A stretch of DNA of 18,720 nucleotides, taken from Clostridiales bacterium (GTDB lineage: Bacteria > Bacillota > Clostridia > Christensenellales > Aristaeellaceae). Location: assembly GCA_004555535.1 (NCBI GenBank), contig SFHU01000052.1:1-18720 (forward strand), read 5' to 3'. Positions 1 through 7,686 of this stretch are shown one piece after another. The first letter of the stretch is position 1, and every line of letters begins with the position of its first letter. A program made the position numbers and the translations under genes. The notes under the pieces are model-generated. The model did not search any database, had not been told where the DNA came from, and saw only the letters and a program-made list of their open reading frames with translations.

Positions 1-480
1 CTGCTGGGCACCTTCCTGCTGGCGACGCACGGGCAGCCCGGCAGCATGGCGCTCTCCGGCCGGGCGCTCTTCTGGGGCCTGCTCTCGGCGGTCGCGCTGG
101 CGATCTACACCGTGCAGCCGGGAAGGCTGCTGCGCGAGTACGGCTCCGCTGTCGTGACAGCCTGGGGCATGCTCCTGGGCGGCGCCGTGCTCTGCCTGGT
201 GTTCAGGCCGTTTTCCATGCAGGTGTCGCCCGACGGCGAGGCGCTGCTGGCGATGGGCGTCATCGTCCTGCTGGGGACGGTCGCGGCCTTCTCGGCCTAC
301 ATGGAGGGCATCCGCTGCGTCGGGCCGAAGAAGGGGAGCCTGTATGCCTCCGTGGAGCCGGTCTCCGCGGCGGTGTTTTCCAGCCTGCTGATGGGCGCGC
401 GCTTCACGGGCATGGATGTGGCAGGCTTTGCCTGCATCCTGTCCACAATTTTTCTGCTGGCTGTGGACAAAAGGGATTAA
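1..480 (+). CDS. EamA/DMT-family transporter, 3' part only
   Basis: The reading frame is open from the first base, so the gene begins upstream of the window; about 159 C-terminal residues are visible. It holds roughly five hydrophobic helices, which fits the second EamA repeat of a ten-helix drug/metabolite transporter. The last two helices carry the family-typical pattern of an EP motif (SVEPVSAAVFSSLLMG) followed by a glycine-containing final helix and a short charged tail (DKRD). These proteins are inner-membrane exporters or permeases of small metabolites or amino acids. The substrate cannot be told from sequence. A strong hairpin follows the stop. Family assignment is fairly secure; function within the family is not. 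Confidence 0.8.
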   Translation: MLGTFLLATHGQPGSMALSGRALFWGLLSAVALAIYTVQPGRLLREYGSAVVTAWGMLLGGAVLCLVFRPFSMQVSPDGEALLAMGVIVLLGTVAAFSAYMEGIRCVGPKKGSLYASVEPVSAAVFSSLLMGARFTGMDVAGFACILSTIFLLAVDKRD

Positions 481-502
481 GCCCCGCACGGGGAAAAGAA
501 GA

Positions 503-571
503 GGGACTGCCGGGTTCAGCCTCCCAACGGGTCTTTGAGGGACGCCGGGAGGCTGTCAGGCAGCCCCTTTT
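503..571. terminator. Bidirectional rho-independent terminator
   Basis: A perfect 9-bp inner stem, CAGCCTCCC (517-525) with GGGAGGCTG (547-555), sits inside an outer stem, GGGACTGCC (503-511) with GGCAGCCC (559-566), which has one bulged A. CCCCTTTT follows on the plus strand. It lies between the transporter stop and the convergent metallohydrolase gene, so it probably ends transcription from both sides. Confidence 0.75.
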
Positions 572-610
572 GCGTTTTGGCCGGACGCGATGCGCCGGCG
601 CGCGAAGGCG

Positions 611-1540
611 TCATTCCCGGATGATCTTGTAGACGACGCCGCGCTCCTTGGCCAGCGGCGCGTGATGGGCGAAGAAGACGCGCCCTGTGACCGGCGAGAC
701 GACGCGCGCGAGCGTATCGCCCTCCAGCGGGTGCAGAATTTCACAGAGCACCTGTCCCTCGCGCACGCGATCGCCGGGGACGAAGAAGCGTCGATAGATG
801 CCGGCGGCGGGGGTGTGCACGGCGACGAGCTCGCCCTCCGTCACGATGCGCGAGGGCTCGCCGGGGCCGAAGCTGTTTGCGCGCAGCACGCCGCGCGCGG
901 CGAGGAAGCGCAGCACGGCGTCGACGCTCTCGCGTGCGGAGCGCTCGTCGATCTCGTCGGTCGCCGTCGTGTAGACGGAGAAGGCCTGCGACTCGAAGAC
1001 CTGCCAGTTGTAGTTGAGCGTGGTGGAGTCGTAGGGGCGGGGCGTGCGCAGCAGAACGTAGGGCAGGCCAAAGTCAAAGCCCAGCTCCGGGGACTGATAC
1101 CCCAGATCCATCATCTTAACGTGGGGCAGGAAGTCGCCGGGCATGTAGAAGGAGGCGAACTGCATGCCGTAGCGATAGCCGCGGATGCGCTCAAAGAGCT
1201 TGGCCGCGATGCGCTGCGTCGTCTCGCCCTGGTCGTAGCCGGGGAACATGCGGTTGATGTCCGTGTTGTCAAGCGACCAGAACCGCTTGCCGATGTTCAT
1301 GGAGAAGTGGTTGACCGAGGGGATGACGAGGATTTCCTTCCCGGGGAGAATTCCATCCTCCGCCTCCAGGCCGCGCAGCGCGCGAACAAGCTGGGAGGCG
1401 ACATACATCTGCTGAATCTCGTTGCCGCGCAGCGCGCCCACGATGCAGGCGGCGTGCTCGCCGGAGCCGAAGCGGTAGCCCGTCACGCGCAGATCGTCGC
1501 GATAGAGCGAGCCGAGGGTAAAGAGCGTCTCCTTGATCAT
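611..1540 (-). CDS. AstE/AspA-like metallohydrolase homologue lacking zinc-binding histidines
   Basis: A 309-residue protein of the succinylglutamate desuccinylase/aspartoacylase (M14-like) family. It aligns by eye along its length with the protein encoded just upstream. The NRMFPG motif (residues 96-101) and the C-terminal beta-sandwich region (SPVTGRVFF) are kept. The zinc/catalytic positions are not: the HGDE motif reads RGNE (R38, E41), the DVHAS motif reads MQFAS (F128 in place of His), and the C-terminal EMG reads DFG. It is probably a non-catalytic partner or substrate-binding paralogue. The ATG overlaps the upstream stop as ATGA and has a GGAGGAGG ribosome site 7 nt away, so translation is coupled. 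The paralogue relationship is seen in the sequence; the pseudoenzyme role is inferred. Confidence 0.8.
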   Translation of the reverse strand: MIKETLFTLGSLYRDDLRVTGYRFGSGEHAACIVGALRGNEIQQMYVASQLVRALRGLEAEDGILPGKEILVIPSVNHFSMNIGKRFWSLDNTDINRMFPGYDQGETTQRIAAKLFERIRGYRYGMQFASFYMPGDFLPHVKMMDLGYQSPELGFDFGLPYVLLRTPRPYDSTTLNYNWQVFESQAFSVYTTATDEIDERSARESVDAVLRFLAARGVLRANSFGPGEPSRIVTEGELVAVHTPAAGIYRRFFVPGDRVREGQVLCEILHPLEGDTLARVVSPVTGRVFFAHHAPLAKERGVVYKIIRE

Positions 1541-2481
1541 GCGCGCACCTCCTCCCGCGCGAGCACGCGGGCCAGCAGCGAGCCCTCGTAGACGAGCGGA
1601 TACTCCCGAAGGGTGAAGAGAAGACCGTCGACCGGCGAGGCGATGGGCGTGCCCTCGCCCGTGAGCGGATTGATGATTTCGCCGATGATCTCGCCCGCGT
1701 GGACGTTCTCCCAGTGCGTCGCGGTGGGCACGAACATGCCCAGCGTCGGCGCGTTGAGGAAGGAGACGCGGCCGTCGGTGGAGATGATCGGCTCGCGCAC
1801 GTCGGGGGCCTCGCCTGCCCAGATGCCCAGGCTGTGCATCAGATGGAAGATGCCGCTGAGCAGCTGGTCGCCAAAGGCGCGCGTGATGCGCATGCCCACG
1901 CCCATCTCCACCACGAGCGTCGGCACGCCGCGGGTGTTGAGCGTGTGCGCCAGCGTGCTCTCCAGCACGGGCGCGCTCGCGTGCACCCAGATGAAATCGC
2001 AGTTGAGCTCTCGCGCGTAGGGGAGCAGCGTGCGCGCCGTCGTCTCCGAGACGCGCACCTGCGGAATCTCCCGCAGGAAGATGTTGCTGGCGTGCACGTC
2101 GATGCACACGTCGCTGCCCTCGATGTCACGGATGATGCTGTTGGCGGCGTATTCCGCCATGGAGCCGTCCTCGCTGCCGGGGAAGATGCGGTTCATGTCC
2201 AGGTCGAAGCCCGGCACGCCGCGCGTGATGGAGTCGATGCCCAGCGGGTTGAGCGCCGGATAGATGTCCACGATGCCGCGCAGCAGCTGCGGCTGCTCGC
2301 GGATGCGCCGGGCGAGCTCATAGCAGACATACTGCCCCTCGAGCTCATCGCCGTGCGTGCCCGTGACGACGCTCAGGCGGCGAAGGCCCTGCGCCGGGCC
2401 CTCCTGCGCCAGGCGCAGCTTCTGAATGCGCATCTGCTCGTCCACCGGAAGATGGACGCAGACGACCTGTTCAATGCTCAA
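1537..2481 (-). CDS. AstE/AspA-family zinc metallohydrolase (putative deacylase/carboxypeptidase)
   Basis: A 314-residue protein of the succinylglutamate desuccinylase/aspartoacylase family. These enzymes hydrolyse amide bonds of N-acyl amino acids or peptides using one zinc ion. Expected residues are present: H43 and E46 in GTHGDE, NRIFPG at 97-102, H130 in DVHAS, and E192 in VVEMGVG as the likely catalytic base. A C-terminal barrel-sandwich segment (SPVDGLLFTLREYPL) is typical. The start is a TTG with AAGGAGG (2495-2489) 7 nt upstream. An out-of-frame ATG 4 nt earlier opens only a four-codon ORF. No signal peptide is seen, so it is probably cytoplasmic. It overlaps the second paralogue by 4 nt and diverges from the ATP-grasp operon. 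The substrate is unknown. Confidence 0.83.
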   Translation of the reverse strand: MSIEQVVCVHLPVDEQMRIQKLRLAQEGPAQGLRRLSVVTGTHGDELEGQYVCYELARRIREQPQLLRGIVDIYPALNPLGIDSITRGVPGFDLDMNRIFPGSEDGSMAEYAANSIIRDIEGSDVCIDVHASNIFLREIPQVRVSETTARTLLPYARELNCDFIWVHASAPVLESTLAHTLNTRGVPTLVVEMGVGMRITRAFGDQLLSGIFHLMHSLGIWAGEAPDVREPIISTDGRVSFLNAPTLGMFVPTATHWENVHAGEIIGEIINPLTGEGTPIASPVDGLLFTLREYPLVYEGSLLARVLAREEVRA

Positions 2482-2488
2482 ACATACC

Positions 2489-2495
2489 CCTCCTT
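2489..2495 (-). promoter_or_regulatory. Ribosome binding site fixing a TTG start
   Basis: AAGGAGG on the minus strand lies 7 nt before the TTG at 2481-2479 but only 3 nt before an ATG at 2485-2483. That ATG would read just MFEH and stop. Spacing and family alignment favour TTG. Confidence 0.65.
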
Positions 2496-2511
2496 GAAGA
2501 CCGATGCTCCC

Positions 2512-2540
2512 ATTATACACCGGCGCGCGGCGTTTTGAAA
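2512..2540 (-). promoter_or_regulatory. Putative promoter of the metallohydrolase pair
   Basis: On the minus strand there is a perfect -10 TATAAT (2517-2512) with a TG one base upstream (extended -10). A poor -35 (TTTCAA, 2540-2535) sits 17 nt away. It is about 20 nt upstream of the AAGGAGG ribosome site. Confidence 0.6.
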
Positions 2541-2581
2541 GCACCGTTTTGAGAAAAGTGGCATAATATGCAGGATTATCG

Positions 2582-2610
2582 TTGACATGATGCAAAATGT
2601 GTGATATCGT
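2582..2610 (+). promoter_or_regulatory. Putative promoter of the ATP-grasp/alpha-E/transglutaminase operon
   Basis: A consensus -35 TTGACA (2582-2587) is followed by a 17-nt spacer and TATCGT (2605-2610) as a fair -10. It lies in the AT-richer divergent intergenic region and predicts a leader of about 100 nt before the ATP-grasp start. Confidence 0.55.
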
Positions 2611-2715
2611 ATCGATATAAGGAGAATTTTTTACAGGATTGCAATGCAGAATCCGCCGAAATAGGCGGATGTCCTGCGGGATTCTCCCACAAAAGCGAGC
2701 AAGGAGGAAGCACGA

Positions 2716-4029
2716 ATGCGGAACCTGACCGAACACGCCGATTCCATCAACCGCCTGCTGTCGCGCTATGGCGTGAAATTCGGCATCTATAAAAACCAGA
2801 CCTTCCATGAGCAGCTCTTTCCCTTCGACGCGCTGCCGCGGATCATCACGCACGATGAATTCACCGTGCTTGACAAGGGCCTGCGCCAGCGGGTGGACGC
2901 GCTCAACCTGTTCCTTTCCGATATCTATCACGAGAAGAAGATTGTCAGGGACGGCGTGCTGCCGCAGGAATTCCTCTTCGCCAGCAAGGGTTATCTGCCC
3001 GAATGCGAGGGGATCACGCCGCCTGCGGGCATCTACAGCCACATCTCCGGCATCGACCTGGTGCAGGCGAAGGACGGCGGCTGGTACATCCTGGAGGACA
3101 ACCTGCGCATCCCCTCCGGCGCGAGCTATCCGCTCATCGCGCGCGAGCTCTGCCGCCGCGCGAGCCCGCAGACCTTCCGCCAGAACGACATCGTCGACAA
3201 CCGCAACTACGCCGACATGCTGCGCGACATGATGGACTACGTCTCCGCGCCGGGCATGCGCGTCATCCTGACGCCGGGACGCTACAACGCCGCCTACTTT
3301 GAGCACAGCTACCTCGCCGAGCGGACGGACAGCGCGCTGGCCTCCAACGCCGATCTCTACGTGGAGGACAACCGGGTCTATTACCGCGATTACCTCGGTC
3401 AGGCGCAGCGCGTCGGCGTCATCTATCGCCGCTTGAGCGACGAATACCTCGATCCGCTGACCTTCCTGCCCGAGAGCCTGATCGGCGTGCCGGGCCTGAT
3501 GGCGGCCTACCGTGCGGGCAACGTCGCCATCGTCAACGCGCCGGGCAACGGCGTGGCCGACGACAAGGGCATCTACTATTTTGTGCCGAAGATGATCAAA
3601 TACTATCTCGGCGAGGAGCCCATCCTGAGAAACGCGCCGACCTATCTGCCCTTCTACGAGGAGGACTACCGCTTCGTGATGGAGAACCTTGCGCGCCTGG
3701 TCGTCAAGGACGTCTCCGAGGCGGGCGGCTACGGCGTCGTCTTTGGCAGCAACCTGACGGCGCAGGAGCTGGAGACGCTGCGCAAAACGATCGAGCGCGA
3801 GCCGCGCCGCTTCATCGCCCAGGAGGTCATCGACTTCATCGACCTGCCGGTGATGGAGGACGGCCAGCAGGTCATGCGCAAGGCCGATCTGCGCGCGTTC
3901 GTGCTCTCCGGGCGCGAGACGCGCGTCTGGCCCAGCGGGCTGACGCGCTTTGCCCGCCAGAAGGACAGCTTCGTCGTCAATTCTTCGCAAGGAGGAGGCT
4001 TTAAGGACACATGGGTATTATCTCGCTAG
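2716..4029 (+). CDS. Circularly permuted type-2 ATP-grasp protein (COG2308, DUF404/DUF407)
   Basis: A 437-residue protein. Signature segments of the permuted ATP-grasp family appear in order: LEDNLRIPSGASYPL near residues 125-140, VNAPGNGVADDKGIYYF near 273-290 leading into IKYYLGEEPIL, KDVSEAGGYGVVFG near 330-345, and the C-terminal SSQGGGFKDTWVLSR. ATP-grasp enzymes form amide or peptide bonds via acyl-phosphates; this subfamily has no well-defined product. The ATG at 2716 has AAGGAGG (2701-2707) 8 nt upstream. The end overlaps the alpha-E gene by 19 nt. The gene set ATP-grasp, alpha-E, transglutaminase recurs in many bacteria and has been proposed to make and process a peptide or peptide tag. 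The family is certain; the reaction is inferred. Confidence 0.93.
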   Translation: MRNLTEHADSINRLLSRYGVKFGIYKNQTFHEQLFPFDALPRIITHDEFTVLDKGLRQRVDALNLFLSDIYHEKKIVRDGVLPQEFLFASKGYLPECEGITPPAGIYSHISGIDLVQAKDGGWYILEDNLRIPSGASYPLIARELCRRASPQTFRQNDIVDNRNYADMLRDMMDYVSAPGMRVILTPGRYNAAYFEHSYLAERTDSALASNADLYVEDNRVYYRDYLGQAQRVGVIYRRLSDEYLDPLTFLPESLIGVPGLMAAYRAGNVAIVNAPGNGVADDKGIYYFVPKMIKYYLGEEPILRNAPTYLPFYEEDYRFVMENLARLVVKDVSEAGGYGVVFGSNLTAQELETLRKTIEREPRRFIAQEVIDFIDLPVMEDGQQVMRKADLRAFVLSGRETRVWPSGLTRFARQKDSFVVNSSQGGGFKDTWVLSR

Positions 4030-4685
4030 AAAAGAGGGACCGGCTCATCTGGCTGGGCCGCTATACGGAACGCACCTTCACACTCTGCCGCGCGCTGAGC
4101 CGGTACTTTGACCACATGATCGACATGGACGAGAACGCCTACAAGGGCTTCCTCGACTGCCTTGGCCTGCCCTATATCTACAAGGACAGCGACGACTTCA
4201 TCAGCACCTATGTCTTCGACCTCAAGGACCCCAACTCGCTGGCCAGCCAGCTCTCCCGCGCGCTGGACAACGCGATCGTCATGCGCGAGGAGCTTTCCAG
4301 CGACACGCTCTGCTATATCCAGATGGCGCAGGACACGCTGCGCGCCGGCAGCCACGACAGCGCCCCGATGCTGATTCTGCAGAACGTCATCGACGACCTC
4401 TTCGCCTTCTGGGGCAGTGCGGACGACAACGTCGTCAGCGAGGACTGCCGCACGCTGATGAAGTGCGGCAAGTACGTCGAGCGGCTCGACCTCTACGTCC
4501 GCCTCGGCTATCCGTATCACGACATCGATAAGGAGACGAGCAAGCTGCTCAACCGCCTCTCCAAGGTGCGCTTCGCCTACAACGAGCCGGCGGCCAAGCG
4601 CCTCATCGGCCTGACGGCGGACGAGGAGAGCTACCGCGCGAACAGGCAGCAGATTCTCAATCTGCTCTGCTCGGTGCTCGCATGA
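4011..4685 (+). CDS. Alpha-E domain protein (DUF403, COG2307)
   Basis: A 224-residue, mostly alpha-helical, soluble protein. The N-terminus (LIWLGRYTERTFTLCRALSR, about residues 12-31) matches the family hallmark WLGRYxER. Later helices are rich in acidic and leucine residues. The family is a near-constant companion of the COG2308 ATP-grasp, and sometimes fused to it; its biochemical role is undefined. At 224 residues it is shorter than the roughly 300-residue versions I associate with proteobacteria. The ATG lies inside the end of the ATP-grasp gene with GGAGGAGG at 3991-3998, about 12 nt upstream. The stop overlaps the transglutaminase start as ATGA. This tight packing suggests co-translation and a complex. 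Confidence 0.88.
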   Translation: MGIISLEKRDRLIWLGRYTERTFTLCRALSRYFDHMIDMDENAYKGFLDCLGLPYIYKDSDDFISTYVFDLKDPNSLASQLSRALDNAIVMREELSSDTLCYIQMAQDTLRAGSHDSAPMLILQNVIDDLFAFWGSADDNVVSEDCRTLMKCGKYVERLDLYVRLGYPYHDIDKETSKLLNRLSKVRFAYNEPAAKRLIGLTADEESYRANRQQILNLLCSVLA

Positions 4686-5443
4686 AGCGGTTCGCCTTTT
4701 CCTACGCGCTGACGCTCGACTTTTCGCAGCCCGTGTCCAAGCACACGTTCCTCCTGCGCTTTGCGCCGGAGAGCGACGCCGCCCAGCAGGTCTGGGGGCT
4801 GGATTGCTCCTGCCGGCCGGAGGCGCTGCTGCCGCTGACGCGGGATGCCTTTGGCAACCGGCTGGCCGTCGGGCATCTGGAGGCGCCCGCCTCCTCGCTG
4901 GCCTTTGACGTGCGGGGCGACTGCCTGCTTCGAGGGGAGCCGGTTGCGGCGGATTGCCCTGTGTTTTGCGCGATGCAGACGGAGCGGACGGCGCCCGACG
5001 ATGCGCTGCGCGCGCTGGCGCAGGGGCTCCCGAGAAGCGCGGAGGACGCCGCCCTGCAGGCCGCAGAGCGCATCCGCGCAAGGGTTGTCTACCGGAAGGG
5101 CGCGACGGACGAGCGGACGACGGCGGCGCAGGCGCTTGAGCGGGGCGCGGGCGTCTGCCAGGACATGGCGCATCTGCTGCTTTGCGTGCTGCGCGAGGCG
5201 AAAATCCCCGCGCGCTACGTCGTCGGGCTGATCCCCGGCGAGGGGGAGACGCACGCCTGGGTGGAGATCTACGATGGAAAGCGCTTCATCGGCGTCGATC
5301 CGACGCACCTCAAGCGGACGGACGATACCTACCTGCGCGTGAGCACCGGCCGCGACAGCCGGGACTGCGCGATCAACCGCGGCGTCTTCTGTGGCGCGGC
5401 GCAGCAGACGATGACCGTGCTGGCGAGGATGATTGAGATCTGA
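4682..5443 (+). CDS. Transglutaminase-like cysteine peptidase/amidase
   Basis: A 253-residue protein. An N-terminal beta-rich domain (about 1-115) is followed by a transglutaminase-like papain-fold core with the full triad: C159 in GAGVCQDMAH, H191 in ETHAWVEIYD and D206 in GVDPTH. There is no signal peptide, so cytoplasmic action is expected. In this family the fold usually serves as a peptidase or amidase rather than a crosslinker. It is the third gene of the operon, starting on the alpha-E stop (ATGA), and likely processes or recycles the product of the ATP-grasp enzyme. A bidirectional terminator follows. The family is certain; the substrate is unknown. Confidence 0.9.
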   Translation: MKRFAFSYALTLDFSQPVSKHTFLLRFAPESDAAQQVWGLDCSCRPEALLPLTRDAFGNRLAVGHLEAPASSLAFDVRGDCLLRGEPVAADCPVFCAMQTERTAPDDALRALAQGLPRSAEDAALQAAERIRARVVYRKGATDERTTAAQALERGAGVCQDMAHLLLCVLREAKIPARYVVGLIPGEGETHAWVEIYDGKRFIGVDPTHLKRTDDTYLRVSTGRDSRDCAINRGVFCGAAQQTMTVLARMIEI

Positions 5444-5467
5444 CGCGGAATTGCTCATACAAACGCG

Positions 5468-5511
5468 AAAAAGGGGAGCCTGGGGGAATGAATCCCTCGG
5501 GCTCCCTTTTT
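5468..5511. terminator. Bidirectional rho-independent terminator
   Basis: GGGAGCC (5474-5480) pairs with GGCTCCC (5500-5506). A5 precedes the stem and T5 follows it, so it works on both strands. It separates the transglutaminase gene from the convergent radical SAM gene. Confidence 0.85.
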
Positions 5512-5548
5512 GCATTGCGCTGACGATTGATTGAAGTGGAAAACCGGC

Positions 5549-6673
5549 TCAGAGCACGATGTCCCCCGGACGGTAGCCCTCGGGCAGGGGCTCCTCTTTC
5601 ACGAAACGGAAATCCGGATCGCGCAGCGTCGGCAGGAAGACCTCGTAGGGGATCCGCGGGAATTCGCAGCCGTAGCTGCTCGCGCCGAACCAGCCGCCCT
5701 CGTGGGCGCGCAGGTTGAGGTCGCGGGCGAATTTCGTCATGTTGCAGCAGTCGTGCACGGCGATGCCCCAGGCCTCCTCGTCGGCCATGCGCATGAAGTG
5801 CAGCGTCAGCTCGTGGCTCCAGATGGGGGAGATGTAGCCGTGGCGCGCCATGTACATCGGCTCGCCCTCGTAGTTGCCGATGTTGTTGGGGTTGAGGTGC
5901 AGCTCGGCGCAGTTGATGAAGTCGAGCCCCGTGCCCAGGATCGCGGCCTTCTTGCGCCGGAAAGCGTCGAAGAACTCGGGCGTCATCGGCGTCTCGATGC
6001 CTACGCGCGGGATGAATCGCTTCGCCGTGCGGATGGCATCGATCACGCTGTCCGCACAGTTGCTCGCGCCGAGGTTGAAGCGCAGCTCGTCAAGCCCGGC
6101 CTCGCCCAGCATGCGCAGGTTGTCCTCATTGGCGAGCGTGCCGTTGGTGTACATGTGCTGGTGGACGCCGGCCTCGTGGAAGCGGCGGATGATGCCGCCG
6201 TAGAGCTCGATCTCCATGAACGGCTCCAGATAGACGTAGGAGACGCCGGTGGGCTTCTTCTGGACGGAGAGCAGCAGGTCGACATCCTCCTCGCGGTATT
6301 TGTTACCGCCGATCTCCCACATGCCCTCGCCGATGGGCGGCTGGCAGTCGAGCTCGCCGTAGTTGTAGCAGAAGCGGCACTGGATGTTGCAGCGGTTCGT
6401 CTTGCGGATGGCGCTCAGCCCCGTGCCCAGCAGGCAGGAGCAGCAGCCCTTCGGGAAGCGATCCGCCGGGCCGACGAAGCGCGTGCGCCCCTTGAGCGAC
6501 TGCAGGTGCGGAATCTCCCGCGCGAGCGCGTCGCAGCGCGCCTGCTCGGCCAGCTCGATCTGGGAGAGCACGGCGAAGACCAGCTCCTGTTGGTGGGGGA
6601 GCAGCTCCTCCTCCTCGGGCAGCGCGGCGAAGAATTCAAACCACATCAGGGCATCAGCTTTGGAAATCTTCAT
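5549..6673 (-). CDS. Radical SAM domain protein, substrate unknown
   Basis: A 374-residue protein. C95-x3-C99-x2-C102 (CNIQCRFCYNYGE) is the 4Fe-4S/SAM-binding signature. It is followed by segments consistent with the radical SAM barrel, such as YVYLEPFMEIELYGG and HQHMYTNGTLANED. An extra cysteine group, CCSC (77-80), sits just upstream, and a CC pair (HDCCNMTKF) lies near the C-terminus; these could hold another cluster or a metal. The N-terminal 60 residues are helical and acidic. The ATG at 6673 has AGGAGG 4 nt upstream. Upstream in-frame codons are rejected because they precede this site. It diverges from a Sir2 gene. I do not recognise the subfamily, so maturase, methylthiotransferase-like and activase roles all remain open. 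Confidence 0.82.
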   Translation of the reverse strand: MKISKADALMWFEFFAALPEEEELLPHQQELVFAVLSQIELAEQARCDALAREIPHLQSLKGRTRFVGPADRFPKGCCSCLLGTGLSAIRKTNRCNIQCRFCYNYGELDCQPPIGEGMWEIGGNKYREEDVDLLLSVQKKPTGVSYVYLEPFMEIELYGGIIRRFHEAGVHQHMYTNGTLANEDNLRMLGEAGLDELRFNLGASNCADSVIDAIRTAKRFIPRVGIETPMTPEFFDAFRRKKAAILGTGLDFINCAELHLNPNNIGNYEGEPMYMARHGYISPIWSHELTLHFMRMADEEAWGIAVHDCCNMTKFARDLNLRAHEGGWFGASSYGCEFPRIPYEVFLPTLRDPDFRFVKEEPLPEGYRPGDIVL

Positions 6674-6743
6674 GGTTCCTCCTGAACCGGCGGTGGGCCG
6701 GTGAATTTCCTGATCCTCCCGGCCTGAGGCCGGAGATGACTCC

Positions 6744-6772
6744 ATTATAGCATGAATCTTTGCGCGCGGCAA
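6744..6772 (-). promoter_or_regulatory. Promoter of the radical SAM gene
   Basis: On the minus strand, -35 TTGCCG (6772-6767), a 17-nt spacer, and a perfect -10 TATAAT (6749-6744) preceded by TGC (extended -10). Confidence 0.75.
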
Positions 6773-6785
6773 TGCGGACAGACGC

Positions 6786-6814
6786 TTGACGCGCGCGCGG
6801 CGGGCTTTTATACT
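6786..6814 (+). promoter_or_regulatory. Promoter of the Sir2 gene
   Basis: -35 TTGACG (6786-6791), a 17-nt GC-rich spacer, and -10 TATACT (6809-6814). The -35 boxes of this and the divergent radical SAM promoter are only 13 nt apart, so a bound regulator could affect both. Confidence 0.75.
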
Positions 6815-6865
6815 GGAGGAGAGTAGAGCGGCGGCTCATCGGCAGAACGGGAGGCGGTGAAGAGG

Positions 6866-7609
6866 ATGAAGACCCTGCAGGAGATCGTGGACAGATCAAA
6901 AAGGCTCGTGTTCTTCGGCGGCGCGGGCGTCTCGACGGCCAGCGGCATCCCGGATTTCCGCGGCGAAGATGGGCTGTACCGGCGCAAGTACGGCGGCCTG
7001 ACGCCGGAGATGATACTCAGCCAGTCGTTTTTTTACCTGCACCCGGATCTGTTCTTCGAGTTTTACCGCGAGCACATGCTCCACCCCGACGCGCAGCCCA
7101 ACGCCGCGCACCGCAAGCTGGCGGAGCTGGAGTGCGCGGGCAAGCTCACGGGCCTGGTGACGCAGAACATCGACGGGCTGCACAGAAAGGCGGGCAACCG
7201 CCTCGTCTATGAACTGCACGGCAGCGTTTACGAAAACTACTGCATGGACTGCCGAAGGCCGTACAGCCTGGAGTGGCTGATGAAGACGTCTGGCGTGCCG
7301 CGCTGCGAGGATTGCGGCGCCGTGGTCAAGCCCTATGTAACCCTCTACGGCGAGGCGCCGGACCACTACGCGATGACCGGGGCCTGCCGGGAGATCTCGG
7401 GCTGCGACACGCTGATCGTCGCGGGGACGAGCCTGGAGGTCGAGCCGGCAGCCTCCTGCCTGGAGTATTTCCGTGGGAAGGAGCTCGTTGTCATCAACAG
7501 GGAGGAGACGCCGGCGGACGCGCGCGCGACGCTCGTGCTGCGCGGGGACGTCGCGGAGATCATGGACGCGCTGATCGTGCGGGAAAACCCGGCTGGCAGA
7601 GGGCGATGA
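6866..7609 (+). CDS. NAD-dependent protein deacylase, Sir2 family (sirtuin)
   Basis: A 247-residue sirtuin that removes acyl groups from lysine using NAD+. Motifs in order: GAGVSTASGIPDFR (20-32) for NAD binding, TQNIDGLH (99-106), catalytic H118 in ELHGSV, a four-cysteine zinc site (C126, C129, C147, C150), and GTSLEVEPA near the C-terminus. The length matches single-domain bacterial sirtuins. I chose the ATG at 6866, with GGAGG at 6850-6854 11 nt upstream. A GTG at 6857 would add three residues but sits only 2 nt from that site. The gene has its own promoter and diverges from the radical SAM gene. Acyl specificity is not evident. Confidence 0.95.
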   Translation: MKTLQEIVDRSKRLVFFGGAGVSTASGIPDFRGEDGLYRRKYGGLTPEMILSQSFFYLHPDLFFEFYREHMLHPDAQPNAAHRKLAELECAGKLTGLVTQNIDGLHRKAGNRLVYELHGSVYENYCMDCRRPYSLEWLMKTSGVPRCEDCGAVVKPYVTLYGEAPDHYAMTGACREISGCDTLIVAGTSLEVEPAASCLEYFRGKELVVINREETPADARATLVLRGDVAEIMDALIVRENPAGRGR

Positions 7610-7624
7610 ACTCCCGCGCATGGG

Positions 7625-7654
7625 TTGCAATTTCCCGGGGGTTTGTGCTATACT
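7625..7654 (+). promoter_or_regulatory. Promoter of smpB (and probably ssrA)
   Basis: -35 TTGCAA (7625-7630), an 18-nt spacer, and -10 TATACT (7649-7654), about 33 nt before the smpB start. I see no convincing separate promoter in the 37 nt between smpB and tmRNA. Confidence 0.65.
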
Positions 7655-7686
7655 GAGACACAGCGGCGACACGGGGAGGGAATCGT

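Noticed and set aside
2482..3990. N-terminal extension of the first metallohydrolase across the divergent ATP-grasp gene
   Set aside because: The frame stays open only as antisense to the ATP-grasp gene. The AAGGAGG at 2495-2489, the TTG at 2481 and the promoter at 2512-2540 mark the real start.
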